Assembly: GCA_959347315.1 (NCBI GenBank)
Contig: OY365810.1
Span: 8,837,647 to 8,901,646 of the forward strand
DNA from: Bimastos eiseni
Taxonomy: Eukaryota; Annelida; Clitellata; Crassiclitellata; Lumbricidae
Direction of reading: 5' to 3'
Length of the DNA: 64,000 bases
Shown here one piece after another: positions 1 through 11,480 of this stretch (within the stretch, counting starts at the first letter, position 1; every line of letters begins with the position of its first letter). The position numbers and the translations under genes are program-made. A model generated the notes under the pieces. That model was given only the letters and a program-made list of their open reading frames with translations, did no database searches and was not told the DNA's origin.

Positions 1-66
1 TTAAGTCCATAGTTATTTACAGTCAGTTGAAGTTGACGGGTACGAATAAATGATTTCTATTGCCCT
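1..66 (-). mobile_element. 3' end fragment of a non-LTR retrotransposon family
   Basis: Read on the - strand it gives 'aatagaaatcatttattcg' followed by 'tacccgtc', matching the end of the copies at 5045 and 7280. It is cut by the window edge. Confidence 0.5.
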
Positions 67-189
67 CGATTATTTGCCAAGTTCATTGCTCCCTAAGTGT
101 CTGTCTAAGTAATATATCCTCATTTATATTGTCTATCCAACGTAGTTCTTGGTCTTCCTTTCTTTATTTTTGCTTTGAATCTTGCATGT

Positions 190-395
190 AGTTGAGGTCT
201 GGGGCATTGCGCAATGGGTAACACATTGGGACACAGAGTTGAGGATCTGCCGAATCGAGTTCAACTCCTGTATGACGTATTGGGCGCCTTGCATGGCTGC
301 TGACAGTTAAATTTGACTCGTGTAATAACTTATCATTCGTTCGTACTATGCTTGTGATCATTCTGCGGCTTATTAGTATGAAATAAAAAATAATT
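190..395 (+). mobile_element. tRNA-derived SINE, family B
   Basis: A-box-like 'caatgggtaacacattgg' and B-box-like 'gagttcaactcct' are followed by a body with 'gcatggctgctgac' and 'gtgtaataacttatc'. That body recurs at 33840-34075, where it ends in (ATT)n. Confidence 0.55.
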
Positions 396-894
396 AAAAG
401 TGAATTTTTGAAATTCTGTCAACTGGCAATATCTCTACACATCCACATTCCATGTTAATCTTCATTTGGATAATTAGTCACAAGTTAAGTTTTTTAAGTT
501 TTTACTTGACCTCTAATTTCAGCAGATGTCAAACATAACATTTGTATTCGATATTTAATGTTGCTTCCAAAGATATTTGATGGGGAATTCCAGTGTGCAT
601 CTAATTACTTATAGTATGGAGAAGTGTCTATTAAATGACTGTCACCTATTTCCTGACAATGTGAGTTTAGACTGTACTGGTTTGAGCACGTGCTTCCAAG
701 CAGGAAATAGATTATTAACAATTTATAAAAAAATGTAGTCAATTCATGTGATGCAGGGCAGTCTGAAGCAATTGGTTGGTTTAGGCAATACTGTGGCAAT
801 CAGACTCTATGGCTGAAATAGTTCAATTACATACAGGAAATATGGCACATTTCCATAATAAAATGTGAAAATCAGACACACACATTTGCATACA

Positions 895-976
895 AAGAGA
901 GAAAGAGGGTGTGAGGAAGAGGAGAAGGAGAGAGAGAAAGAGAGAGAAAGAGAGAAAAAGAGAGAGAAAGAGAGAT
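895..976 (+). repeat. GA-rich low-complexity tract
   Basis: 'gagagaaagagagag' units, purine only on the + strand. Confidence 0.85.
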
Positions 977-1149
977 ATGAGAGATGGCTGAGGCATTTGC
1001 TGTAAGCTTTACTAATTAGTAATTAAGTGCTAAGCTTTAATTTCTCAGCTATGTGCAAGATTTGAATTGACTCTAACTGTTTAAATGTAAACAATCTGAG
1101 CAGAAATTATCTCAAATGAGGGGCCTTGTGACTTACAACCCTTAACTGA

Positions 1150-1345
1150 CCCAGTTAGCTGCATGATCCAGTGCATCTCAGACTCTTAGTGCGTGAGGTT
1201 GCCGGTTCACATACCGATGGTGGTGTATCTCACAGAATTTAATATGGGACTAACACAGCCCAAAGGTGGAGGCCTTGAACTACATGGCTCCCATTCAAAG
1301 AGGCAGAAGTCCTGATGTATTTCACCTGATCAATTCATTGAATAA
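1150..1345 (+). mobile_element. Possible tRNA-like SINE head
   Basis: 'gttgccggttcacataccga' fits a B box. The A-box side is poor and no second copy was found in the window. Confidence 0.3.
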
Positions 1346-2384
1346 TTAGTTAGTATGAGCACTTTCAGTTTAAGGAGACTGCTATAACAAGGATCATGGC
1401 TGAATATAGTTCAGTTATATTATACAGGAAATTATAAGGAAAAAAGTTCATTTTGTGAAATTCAGTCAGCTGATAATATCTCTATGGTTTCCCTCCTTCT
1501 TCGTCCAGGCTTGGGACTGGCACTACCGAACTGCAAGCAGTGTCATAGTTATGAGCTGGTCCTTTATAGACAAGTATCTCGATGTACAGTATCATGTCCT
1601 TTTATTGAGACATGTGAAGACCAGAGACTAATGTCTGCTTTCAATGTGTAGCTATAGAAGTGTTTTAATCATGTAGGTGTTAGCTGATAGCAGCCATTAC
1701 CGGCATTTATTACCTGACATACTGTGTGTTATTTAGGATTTGTTTTGCTCCAGTTTCTAAAGTATGCATCATGGAATTCTTCTGATGTAAACATTGTGTC
1801 TTGGTTAGAGATAAGAGCCGTTTGTCGCATAGTAATCTTTGCTTTGAGAAACACTTGAGACAAGCACTGGCTAAATGAGTCTTCTACTTACGCATGTGTG
1901 TGTGTGTGTGTATGTGTCATTCGTGTGTCATGACATGCCTATGCCGACCTTTGAACTGAATGGCTCAGAGACATTCATGGTGAGCTTGAAGTGGCTGGGC
2001 ATGGCACTTGCTGGTATGTCTTATAATTAAGACTTGTTGCAACACAGTTTTTGAATCATCTGTATAGAATCATTGCCATCCAAGTATGCATAGACTGTGA
2101 ATCAAATACTTTTCATCAATGGTAGATTTTGTGGATTTGGCAATGGATTTGTACGTCTGTACGATGAGATATTGTATTGCTGATGCTAGATCAGCCTTAT
2201 TAGCGATGAAAGCTGTGTGTATTTGGCTTAAGACATACTTGGCTTCTGTGTGTCGAACTCGATGAGGTTAAAGAGGTTGATATATCATTCGTCACCTAAG
2301 ATTCGTTGGTTTGTTAGCATAATCCACTTCACTGATGAAATGTTATGTTGCTCAGCATTTTTTTGTTTACAAACTCTGTATTTT

Positions 2385-2640
2385 ATTCGTTACTGGTGTT
2401 ATTGCTGGTGTTATTAACTGGTGCTATATTAACATAATAATTGTTGGTATTAACTGGTGTTGTTAGCTGGTGTCAGTTATTAGCTGGTGTTATTAACTTA
2501 TGTTGCTTCTGGTGTTATTAACTTATGTTGCTTCTGGTGTTATTAACTTATGTTGCTTCTGGTGTTATTAACTTATGTTGCTTCTGGTGTTATTAACTGG
2601 TGTTATTTACTTGTGTTATTTACTTATGTTATTACTGTTG
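2385..2640 (+). repeat. Minisatellite, 25-bp unit plus degenerate flanks
   Basis: Four near-identical 25-bp units containing 'ttattaacttatgttgcttc' at about 2494-2595 sit within a longer array of 'ctggtgttattaac' variants. Confidence 0.85.
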
Positions 2641-4543
2641 TTATTGTAACTGTTCAATGGACCTGGTTATTGTGATCATTATTTTGAAGTCTAAATTTTG
2701 AAAACACTGCTTTGAAGCTAAACACAGGGCACCAGTCTAAGATTTTCACGAGTGCTGCAGCAAGTCAGAGGGGTTGTCCTTAGATGTCAGATTGACCAGA
2801 ATCACCTGATAGAGGAGACTGAGGAGTTGCTGCCCACAAATTCTTAGACTTCCTCTTAATTGAGGAGGAAGTTGACCTATTTACAGCTGAAGGTACAGCG
2901 ATCTACCTACACAAATTTAACTCCTTCTGAACTAATATTATAGCTACATGGACTGAGTTACCTGCTTAACACTGTGGTAGGGAGGCAGTACATCCGTCCA
3001 TTGCAGGCCTCATTGGATTGGTATGTGGGAGGATTGCAAGAATAGCCCCCCTCCCTCCTTTAGTTGCTGAGTATAGACATGACAGTCTTGACAACTGAGC
3101 AAATTAGAACAGTATGAAATTGTTAACTGATCTCAGTAGAGATATGTGTGCTTCAGAAGCTTTACTTGAAACTAAACTATGGTGGTAAATTTCATGGCAA
3201 TTAAGCATGAACAATCAAGAGTTCAAAAGCTACGATGTCCACGTGGCTGATGTACCTGTAGCAACCTAATTCAACAGTCGATCAACCTTATGTACGTTTT
3301 TGTAACGAGGACATATCGATGATTCAAAAAAATGGCTTTGATTATGAATAATCTATATGCTTGCATGGGCTGGAAATGGACGTTAATCGGTGAATCTTAG
3401 AGTGGGTGTTGTTGATTTTATAGACTATAAGGTTGGTTTGGTTGGTTAGTTTCTGCTTTTAAGACACTGTTTGAACATAACAAAGATGACTATGGTGTTC
3501 CCTTCTCTTTCCTCCAGACTTGGGACTGGCACTGCCATTTAGTTCGTGAAGTGGCTTGTTTTGATATGAGGGGCCTGTCTGTATGTTGTCTGGCTTAGTC
3601 AATGTCTGGTGCTCCTTCAAGCATGACGTGGCTGTTGTATTAGTTTTGACTCTGTAGTGGTGATATCACTGATAACCATCATGTATAACTGTGCTATGGG
3701 ACACCTATACCTGTCACTAGGTCAGAATACCTTGTCATTTACTGGGAAAGTATGGACTTCTAACAGTAGATTCCACCCTTGTTAGGAAGTCCTAGGTTCA
3801 GGAGCTATGTGTGTTAGGGTTCCTGCTCTGAGGCTGACCCTTACCTTTGAACTGGGTTATATAACTTTTCTGAGCTCTGAACTGTTTATCTAACTAGAAA
3901 CTACTAGACCGTGGATCACCTCTTTGAAGTTTTTATCATCCGATTGAGTGGTCTGTTATATAGCGGCGCTATATAAAGTCAGCAGTGCAGTAACGTTTCA
4001 TTCTGTGGTTTGACACTTGTAGGTATATATAATAGCTAGTCTATTGATAGCTGTGACTTGGTGCATTACAATGGTAATGGGGTATAATGTGGGGTGATCT
4101 ATGTCCAGGTTTGTAATTACACAGCTAGTGCTAAGGTCGGTTTCTTTGTTACATGATTCACTGCATGTGATAGATCAAAAACTGATGTAAGCATATTTGC
4201 ATAATGTATTTCTGTAGCAATTGGTCGATTGCCCCTTTGGAGCACTGAGTGTATGGACCTCCTCTGAGATGCTTAATAATGTGCTACCTTGATGGTTGTA
4301 GAAAGCAATCCGGAACTGCTTGGCACCGACGATTGACAGCATAGTCATTAGATGGCGCTGCTTAATAAATGAGGGTTGATACATGAATGGCATTTTGAGA
4401 TACTCACAGTGTGTGACTTTATGGTAAAGGAGACATCTGCTGTGCTTTCTTATGAATCAGTTGCATTTTAGGCATACATTAATATAATTTTGTTTGTATA
4501 AATACATATAAATATTGATGTTTCTCTTATCAAGCAGTAGGGG

Positions 4544-4658
<115 letters not shown>

Positions 4659-5044
4659 GGGTTATATAGATGTCTAAGATAATCACACACTTATTAGAGA
4701 CAACCCACATCTGTTACTCGTCATGTCGCGCTGGGTCTGGGCAAATCGGCTGATGGTATTGGTGGTTTTTATGGGCCCTAAAGATAATTGGTCGTGTTCC
4801 TTAAAGACAGGGAGCCTGAGGAAAAGATAAAGAGACATAGTGAAGTGCTGAACGTCTGCAATATACTGACTGATGTTACTGTTACACTTTATGCTGCATC
4901 TGTTTAACAGATGGGGTCTCTGGTTGTAACAACCAGTGATTCATTGAACCGTTTGCCAATGTCTCACATGTCCTGGTATTTGAACTCTTTAAGCCATGCA
5001 GAATCACAGTGTGATGTAAGATATTCTAATAAGCATGATGTAAG

Positions 5045-5205
5045 AACAAAGGCTGACCAAGACTACACTGGATAGATACCATTAGTGAGGCTGTGACATC
5101 ACTTGGGCTGACATCAAAGGAAGCAGTGAACTTGACAAAATTTTAATGACCGAGGACAATGGAGATCATTTATTCACCATGATGATGATGATGACGATGA
5201 TGACG
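5045..5205 (+). mobile_element. 3' end of a non-LTR retrotransposon with (ATG)n tail
   Basis: Conceptual reading with one stop and one frameshift gives PRLHWIDTISEAVTSLGLTS and then NDRGQWRSFIHH. This R-G-R-P...W.D.I...DR..WR pattern ends the reverse transcriptase ORF of many non-LTR elements. It ends in a (ATG)n-rich run at 5178-5206. Confidence 0.7.
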
Positions 5206-5369
5206 ACGGCAATGATATATGAATCTGGTCTCCACATTTTCTTACAAAAATTACAGAGAAATTCCGGGCCTCTTTGCTTGCATCTTTTCCCTTAACTTTG
5301 CCTGTGTTATTAGGGAGGATAAGTTTTAAGCCTATGTAACACGTCCACTGAAGTCATATAGAGATGGAT

Positions 5370-6360
5370 TACAGACTTTGTGTTTGACAACATCCGGATT
5401 CAGTATTTACTGCTAAGTCCTTCCTGTGCAGATGTGCGCTTGGGGCAACACGGCTTCTTCGTTCATCTCTATCCATCGCTGGTCTCCTGGCCTTGTCCCA
5501 CTGTGTGACAGATATCAACACAGGAAGAGTATTAAACTCAGGTTGTCTATCTCCTTTTACCTTGCTATGTGTGTATTTGACAAGACTACTAAATCTCTTT
5601 TTGTTATGTAATTCTCCTATGACTCTGGATGCATCTAGGCATCTCATTAAGTCATTAAGCGCTGATGTCAGTTTATCATGTACGAGGTCACTTCTCAGTA
5701 GATTGCTAGAAAATGGATAGCCCTGGGCTTTGTGTAGCTTTAGATCTATGGTGGCGTGTTCCATTCTGATTATTTTGTCTGATGAGTAACCCAGTGACAC
5801 ATATGATGGTAGATTCCTTGAATTGCCTTTTAGCAGAAAATCTCAGGATTGGTCTTAAATCATCTGTGATTCTGAGTAAGTTTTGCCTGGAGCAGTTATG
5901 CATCTGTGATCTAAAACGTCTTCCTTATGTCTGAGTGGAATTGTTTACTACTTCTGTCTATCCTAACCCTTTGGATGTGCATGTTTTTCTCTAGGGACCG
6001 TTTTCCTTTCATCCTGCTCATTTTTCTGTGAATTAATGGGGTAAGATCCTTCATCACCCCTGCCTGCTTGGGTAGGTGCCTGTACGTTTTTTTGGGTCCC
6101 TGTGCACAGACCGTACTAGCCCGAGATTGAAATCTCTGAAATGTGCCACTGTGCTTGTGCAATGGTGTTTAACGAGCATCTGATAGTATTCAAAGAATTA
6201 CTACACCTGTTGAGGAAGTAAAGCCTACTTTGCTGAAGAGAATGAGGAGATTGTTTGGTCATGTCGATTCTCTCAGTGGCCGTGTTTGATTGAGTATGTC
6301 CGTGTCTAAGGTCTCTGTGTTCTGGTCCATTGGTTAGTAGGCCTACCTGCCTGACTGTCA
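5370..6360 (-). other. Run of overlapping - strand open frames, unassigned
   Basis: Frames at 6361-6116, 6162-5911, 5903-5706 and 5800-5369 follow one another on the - strand with stops and shifts between. This suggests a decayed ~1-kb coding region, perhaps from a mobile element. No domain is recognised. Confidence 0.25.
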
Positions 6361-6444
6361 AGTTTAACAGTCACTTGCCAAGTTTATATCTCCCCTCCGC
6401 ATAACAGGATATATGGCCGTTCATTTTATAATATCCACAGTCAT

Positions 6445-6545
6445 CAATCATCATCATCATCATCATCATCATCAGAGCCTGATACCAACCATTTGTAGGC
6501 GATGGGTACAAATAAAGATCTCCATTGTCATTCACAGTCAATTCA
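6445..6545 (-). mobile_element. Third copy of the same retrotransposon 3' end, inverted
   Basis: On the - strand: 'gacaatggagatctttattt', 'gtacccatcgcc', 'ggtatcaggc', then (ATG)n. Same order as the copy at 7380-7474. Confidence 0.65.
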
Positions 6546-6689
6546 GGCAGAAAATGGTGGGAAGATGAGAAGACTGAACTGCTGCCCAGGCTAACAAACT
6601 GAAGTTGATAGACTTGCTTAATCTGGCTGTCAGTTGAGGCTGACCCTAGCTCAGCACAATGATTTGAGACATAGTTATCAGCAGCAGTC

Positions 6690-6785
6690 CTCAGTAGCTT
6701 CACTTTTGAGACACTATGTGATAACAAGGATCATTGGTGTCGCCCTCCTCTTTATCCTGACCTGGGACTGGCAGAGTGCATGCGT
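6690..6785 (+). repeat. Dispersed 75-bp repeat core
   Basis: 'cactatgtgataacaaggat', 'cgccctcctctttatcc' and 'tgggactggcag' occur in this order here and, with changes, near 1475, 3466, 29550 and 29745, and inverted at 13955-14045 and 14495-14580. Confidence 0.7.
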
Positions 6786-7269
6786 TGACAGGATGGAGTT
6801 CAAACTGAGCAGTATTTATGCCATGAATGCTATGCTGGTCATTGTTGATGGGTCCAATGAATGTCTGAATGAATGTCGGCACTTTCTTCTGATCTGCAGG
6901 ACCACAGGTGTTGTCAAATTGGCAACACTTTTCTAATAGAATAGGTGCTTTTGATAAGACTGCCAAAAGAGTTTCTACTCTGGAAAGAATTGTTTGACAG
7001 GATATCTGTGTAAAACAACTTCAAGTGGACATTGACAGTGGTATTACCACTGTAGTTATCAATTGCAACAATTTTCATATCGGCCCACAGAGGTACTCCA
7101 ATAAATCAACCGAAAAGTTTATCCTCTGCCCATATCATGTCATCTATGGCTTATAATATATGAGGGCGTTAAAATATGAATGATGGCTAGAGATGAGAGA
7201 TCATTTCCCATTGCCAATCCTTCTAAGAGATAGAGAGCTGTTTTGTGGATATTATTATATGTCCTGGTG

Positions 7270-7474
7270 GATTTAAAGGAAAGAGAAACAAAGGCGGACG
7301 AAGGCTGTCTGGCACAGACAACATAGATGAGGATGTGACCAAATTTGGACTAACATCGAGAAGAGCAGTGGACATGATAAATGACCAAGGACGTTGGAGT
7401 TAATATATTCGTACCCATCTCCTCCATATGACTGGTGTCAGGAACAGATGATGATGATGATGATGATGATGATG
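7270..7474 (+). mobile_element. Second copy of the retrotransposon 3' end with (ATG)n tail
   Basis: One frame reads NKGGRRLSGTDNIDEDVTKF then GLTSRRAVDMINDQGRWS and a stop. A 3' segment 'gtacccatctcctccat' and (ATG)n at 7447-7474 follow. Confidence 0.75.
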
Positions 7475-7480
7475 AGTTAG

Positions 7481-8094
7481 TGTGCTTTGGCATGCATAGA
7501 CATGCCCTACACTAGAACAGAATATGCATGTGTGATACATATGAAAATTTTTTATCCTTTATTATGCAACATAGTTTTGTAGGACTGTCTAATTTAGTTA
7601 TCTCCATGTACCAATAAATATCCTGTGAACCTCTCCCACAGTCGAGACTGCCTATTCTGGGTGGTCTGATGAAAAATGTGAATGTACCAATTTTTTATAT
7701 CATTTTTCTAATATTTTGACTCTGCCCATTCTCAATTAAATTGATGTAATTAACGCTACTGCCTATTAGCGGGTTCCTCGCCTTTTAAGTGCCTTTTAAG
7801 GTCCCCACGCATGGACAATACTAGCCTGAGGTTCATACAGTATCTTTAAGTTAACCTACTGTGGGTGATTTGGCAACTGAATGGGCGTCTTCACACATTG
7901 TGTCTGTTTCATGGGACATGTACTGTGAGCAATAATTTTTATAATGTAGCAAGCCATGTCAAAGCAAGATGGTGTTAATGATTAGTGAACATTTGCTGGT
8001 CTTGTCTTCTAAGTGCAGTGATGTGTGACTTTATGGTAATTTCTTTTATGCATGACATTGCAAACCGAATTATAGAATGCCAAGTAGTTATATA
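7481..8094. other. Non-coding stretch
   Basis: No exon, RNA gene or clear repeat was seen, except a short similarity ('actagcctgaggttc') near 7820. Confidence 0.5.
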
Positions 8095-8174
8095 ATGAGA
8101 GAGAATATAGAGAGAGAGACATTAAGAAAAACACAAAGAGAGAGGCAGAGTGACAGTGATAGACAAAGAGAGTC

Positions 8175-8259
<85 letters not shown>

Positions 8260-8290
8260 TAGAGACATAGAGACAGAGAGACAGAGAGAT
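8095..8290 (+). repeat. (GACA)n microsatellite with GA-rich flanks
   Basis: A pure (ACAG)n run from about 8174 to 8258, flanked by 'gagaga' and 'agagacatag' tracts. ORFs here are repeat artefacts. Confidence 0.95.
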
Positions 8291-8574
8291 GTGGAGATTG
8301 AGAGACAAGGACAGCTTTAGTTCCACTGCACACTGTCATTTCATACAGCAATTTCCATATTACTTCATTGTATGTTTAGTATGCTTTATTATTTTGTTCC
8401 TCAAATGATGCGGACTTTGTAATGGAACACTGAATTGCTTTGTACTAAAAGTGTGGATTGCTTCAAATGTCATCATGTGTTGTTATTCCATACTTTAAGA
8501 GTGTGATTCTCCAGATTGACAATTCTAGGGTAAGGCAGTCCAGATACTTTACTTTGGAGGAGTGCCATAAATTC

Positions 8575-8992
8575 CTCCATCCACCCATCCATCCTACACC
8601 CACCCTGCACCCTACCATACTTCTACCCACCAATCGACCCATCCATCAACCCATCTAGTCCTCCATCAATCCATCCATTAATCCATCTGCTCATCCATCC
8701 TCCCTGAATTTCCATTGCCCCACCCACCTATGCATTCACTCCTTCACCCACCAGTCTCCCATCCACCCTAAATTTCTCCACCAGCCCATATACCCACCCA
8801 CACATCTACCTACCAATTCATTCATCCATGCACCACATTATTTCTAAATCTACCCAATCATGTATTCATCCATCCATCCATCTATCCATCCATCTATCCA
8901 TCCATCTATCCATCCATCTATCCATCCATCCATCTATCCATCCATCTATCCATCCATCTATCCATCCATCTATCCATCCATCTATCCATTGC
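8575..8992 (+). repeat. (ATCC)n / 12-bp CATCCATCTATC array
   Basis: Degenerate 'catccacccatcc' from 8575 becomes a regular 'tatccatccatc' array at 8868-8990. Confidence 0.93.
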
Positions 8993-9104
8993 TGGTCCTA
9001 CTGTAGCAAAGTGATCATGAAGCCTCTGACTCTGAAGTGAGTCTTAATTTAAGAAATCATCTCAGACTCTTCTGTGCATCGACAAATGCTGAAGGTGTAC
9101 ACAA

Positions 9105-9365
9105 AACATGGAGCTTCTGCGGCCGAAAATTCGGTCCTCAAGACGCCTAACCCGACCGTAACCGACCCTCACCATGCCTAACCTGACCCTAACCAACCCT
9201 CAAAACGCATATTGAACATTTTAGGGTGTTATTGACAGTGCACATGCACCAAAGGTTGCACATGCGCAGAGGTCTTTTCCCGCTGAATTTTATATGGGTT
9301 CGGCCATAGAAGTAAAATTTTCGTGTTTATCACGGCCGAATTTTCTGTGACCGAATCAGATATTA
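9105..9365. repeat. Possible small transposon with palindromic ends
   Basis: 'gcggccgaaaattcgg' at 9119 and 'cacggccgaattttc' at 9336 are near-palindromes bounding 230 bp. The interior has 'cctaacccgaccgtaaccga' and similar CCTAAC-like strings. Confidence 0.4.
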
Positions 9366-10555
9366 TCAGATTTATCCGTACACATAGTGTAATGTAAATC
9401 TAACTGAAACTGTGTACATTGTCCATTAATTAATTAATAAATTAATTAGTCTATGTGGGTTCGTATGTTGCTCATGAGTTTGAATCATATTACCTCATGA
9501 ATTTTCAAGTAATCATCTGCCTTGAGGGGTAAATCTGGCATTACTCTGCATATATGCATTCCTAGAAATTCATGCAGTCTTATCTGGAGTTGAGATATCT
9601 TTGTCAGCGGTGCTTCTTTTTTAAACCCAACAGCCTTGGGGTATATTCTGAAATGAAACAGTCTTCAGTTAGAAGAGGTGGGCTACACAAGAGCAATCAT
9701 AACACGCACATGATTAGCTTGTAACCCTGATTCACTGCTGCCTACGGAAACGTCTTTTTAACTTAAGAGGTGACAATGACTTACTGAGTGGGCTGTCAGT
9801 TACAGGATTTTCATTTCACGATAGCATAATCGTCATGCTACACTTGTTGTAGATGTGGGTTGCCTGTGTTCGATTAATACGTTAAATATAGCCATGCATA
9901 ACATGTGTGCACATTTTCTGGCTATGTGTTAGCTACAACTAGGTCTACTACAGCTACAACATTACTTTTAGAATTTGACTTTTTAATTTCTGGCACAACC
10001 TTTAAAAAGCTAGCCAACAAGATATGCAGCTAATAAATGCAAGTGTACGAATTGTACTGGTTTTTTCTATGGGGGCCTTCAATTGTACTGTATATGTTAT
10101 TGCCCTACTTCCAATGTTCAGAAGTGTACATGACCGTGCAACAGTATAATATGCTGATGATGCAGAACAATTTGTAAGATAGGGACTGCTCTATGTCCCC
10201 ACATAATGACCTCTTTAGTGGAGGCAGGAACACGTACGGTACTCTTCCTTCTTGATAATCTGCCACCTTGCCCCTCGATACGGTCTTGACCCTGCTTCTT
10301 TTTAAATCAGTTGGCGTCGTGATAGCTTCACAAGCGGGGCATTGCTTTGAAGCCCTGTTGAGAGGCAGTCATTGGTATGAAATCGTAATGACTTCCTGTT
10401 TTACATGCTGAAGAAGGTGGCTGATAGTATCTTTCCTTCCTGTCTTCATATTTTCCCATCACTGACCAGTGCTCCGGTCAGTGTATTCTCTCTGTCCATT
10501 GGCTCCTTACCCATTGTGTTGATCACCTATCTCGCTCTCTTTCTGGATTATGTCC

Positions 10556-10557
<2 letters not shown>

Positions 10558-10590
<33 letters not shown>

Positions 10591-10665
10591 TAGACAGAGA
10601 CAGAGACAGACAGAGACAGACAGAGACAGACAGAGACAGACAGAGAAAGAGACAGAGACAGAGAC

Positions 10666-10698
<33 letters not shown>

Positions 10699-10702
10699 TC
10701 GA
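10558..10702 (+). repeat. (GA)n and (GACA)n compound microsatellite
   Basis: (GA)n at 10559-10586, then 'gacagacagagacaga' units to 10702. Confidence 0.93.
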
Positions 10703-10801
10703 GAGATCACCAATTGCACCGAGCAGTTGTGAGTGAAGAACTTAACTCAAGGTTTCTACACAGAACCATCTCAGTTAGAAACTAACACACTAACATTCAT
10801 G

Positions 10802-11225
10802 TGAGCTCTCTAACCAATTACATGAGCATTCTGGCCAAAATCATGTGAGCATTCTAGCCGATCATTTGAGCACTATAGCCAATCATATGAGTATTCAAGC
10901 CAATCATTTGAGCACTATAGCCAATCATATGAGTATTCAAGCCAATCATTTGAGCATTCTAGCCAATCATGTGAGAATTCAAGCCAATCATTTGAGCAAC
11001 ATAGCCAATCACGTGAGTATTCAAGCCAATCATATGAGCACTATAGCTAATCATGTGAGCATTCAAGCCAATCATGTGAGCATTCAAGCCAATCATGTGA
11101 CCTTTCTAACCATTCAGGTTGCCACTTGAAATTATCATGTGAGCACACTGACACTCTGACCAATCATGTGAAATCTAACCAATCATGTAATCACTCTAAT
11201 CAATCATGTGAACATGCTAACCATT
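10802..11225 (+). repeat. Minisatellite, 21-bp unit
   Basis: At least a dozen 21-bp units of the form 'gagcactatagccaatcat' plus two bases. Because 21 is a multiple of three, one frame stays open for 94 codons (ANHLSIQ-type heptads); I do not think it is coding. Confidence 0.9.
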
Positions 11226-11394
11226 CACCAACCATGCCCCTTGGAGCCACTGTGTGTAAAATGTTGACAGCTGTTGACAGAGTTTGACATTTTTATTGCT
11301 TGAAAATACTGTAGAGTGTGTGACCTACTTTGGGATGACTCTAATAGATGTATGTCACGAATGCTTAATGAGTTTCTTTGGATGGATTTTGCAG

Positions 11395-11480
11395 ACATGG
11401 TATCTGAGAGGAATGCCCTCATGCAGCATGTGTATCCTTCACTGAAGGAATTCTGCAGACAGTATCAGCTCGAGTTTCAG
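11395..11480 (+). CDS. NWD-like gene, first recognisable exon
   Basis: Acceptor 'gattttgcag' precedes 11395 and donor 'gtgaga' follows 11480. The exon enters in phase 1 (its first two bases complete an Asp codon) and leaves in phase 0, encoding DMVSERNALMQHVYPSLKEF and then CRQYQLEFQ. In NWD and TEP1-like proteins this segment follows a short 'F-S-S-T-F' strand, which must lie on an upstream exon. Confidence 0.85.

Noticed and set aside
8077..8351. Open frames of 60-105 codons on both strands over the GACA repeat
   Set aside because: They consist of repeat-encoded DRQT/VCLS periodicity and have no splice or start context.
8575..10702. CRISPR-like array
   Set aside because: The repeats are simple tandem arrays without unique spacers, and the DNA is eukaryotic.
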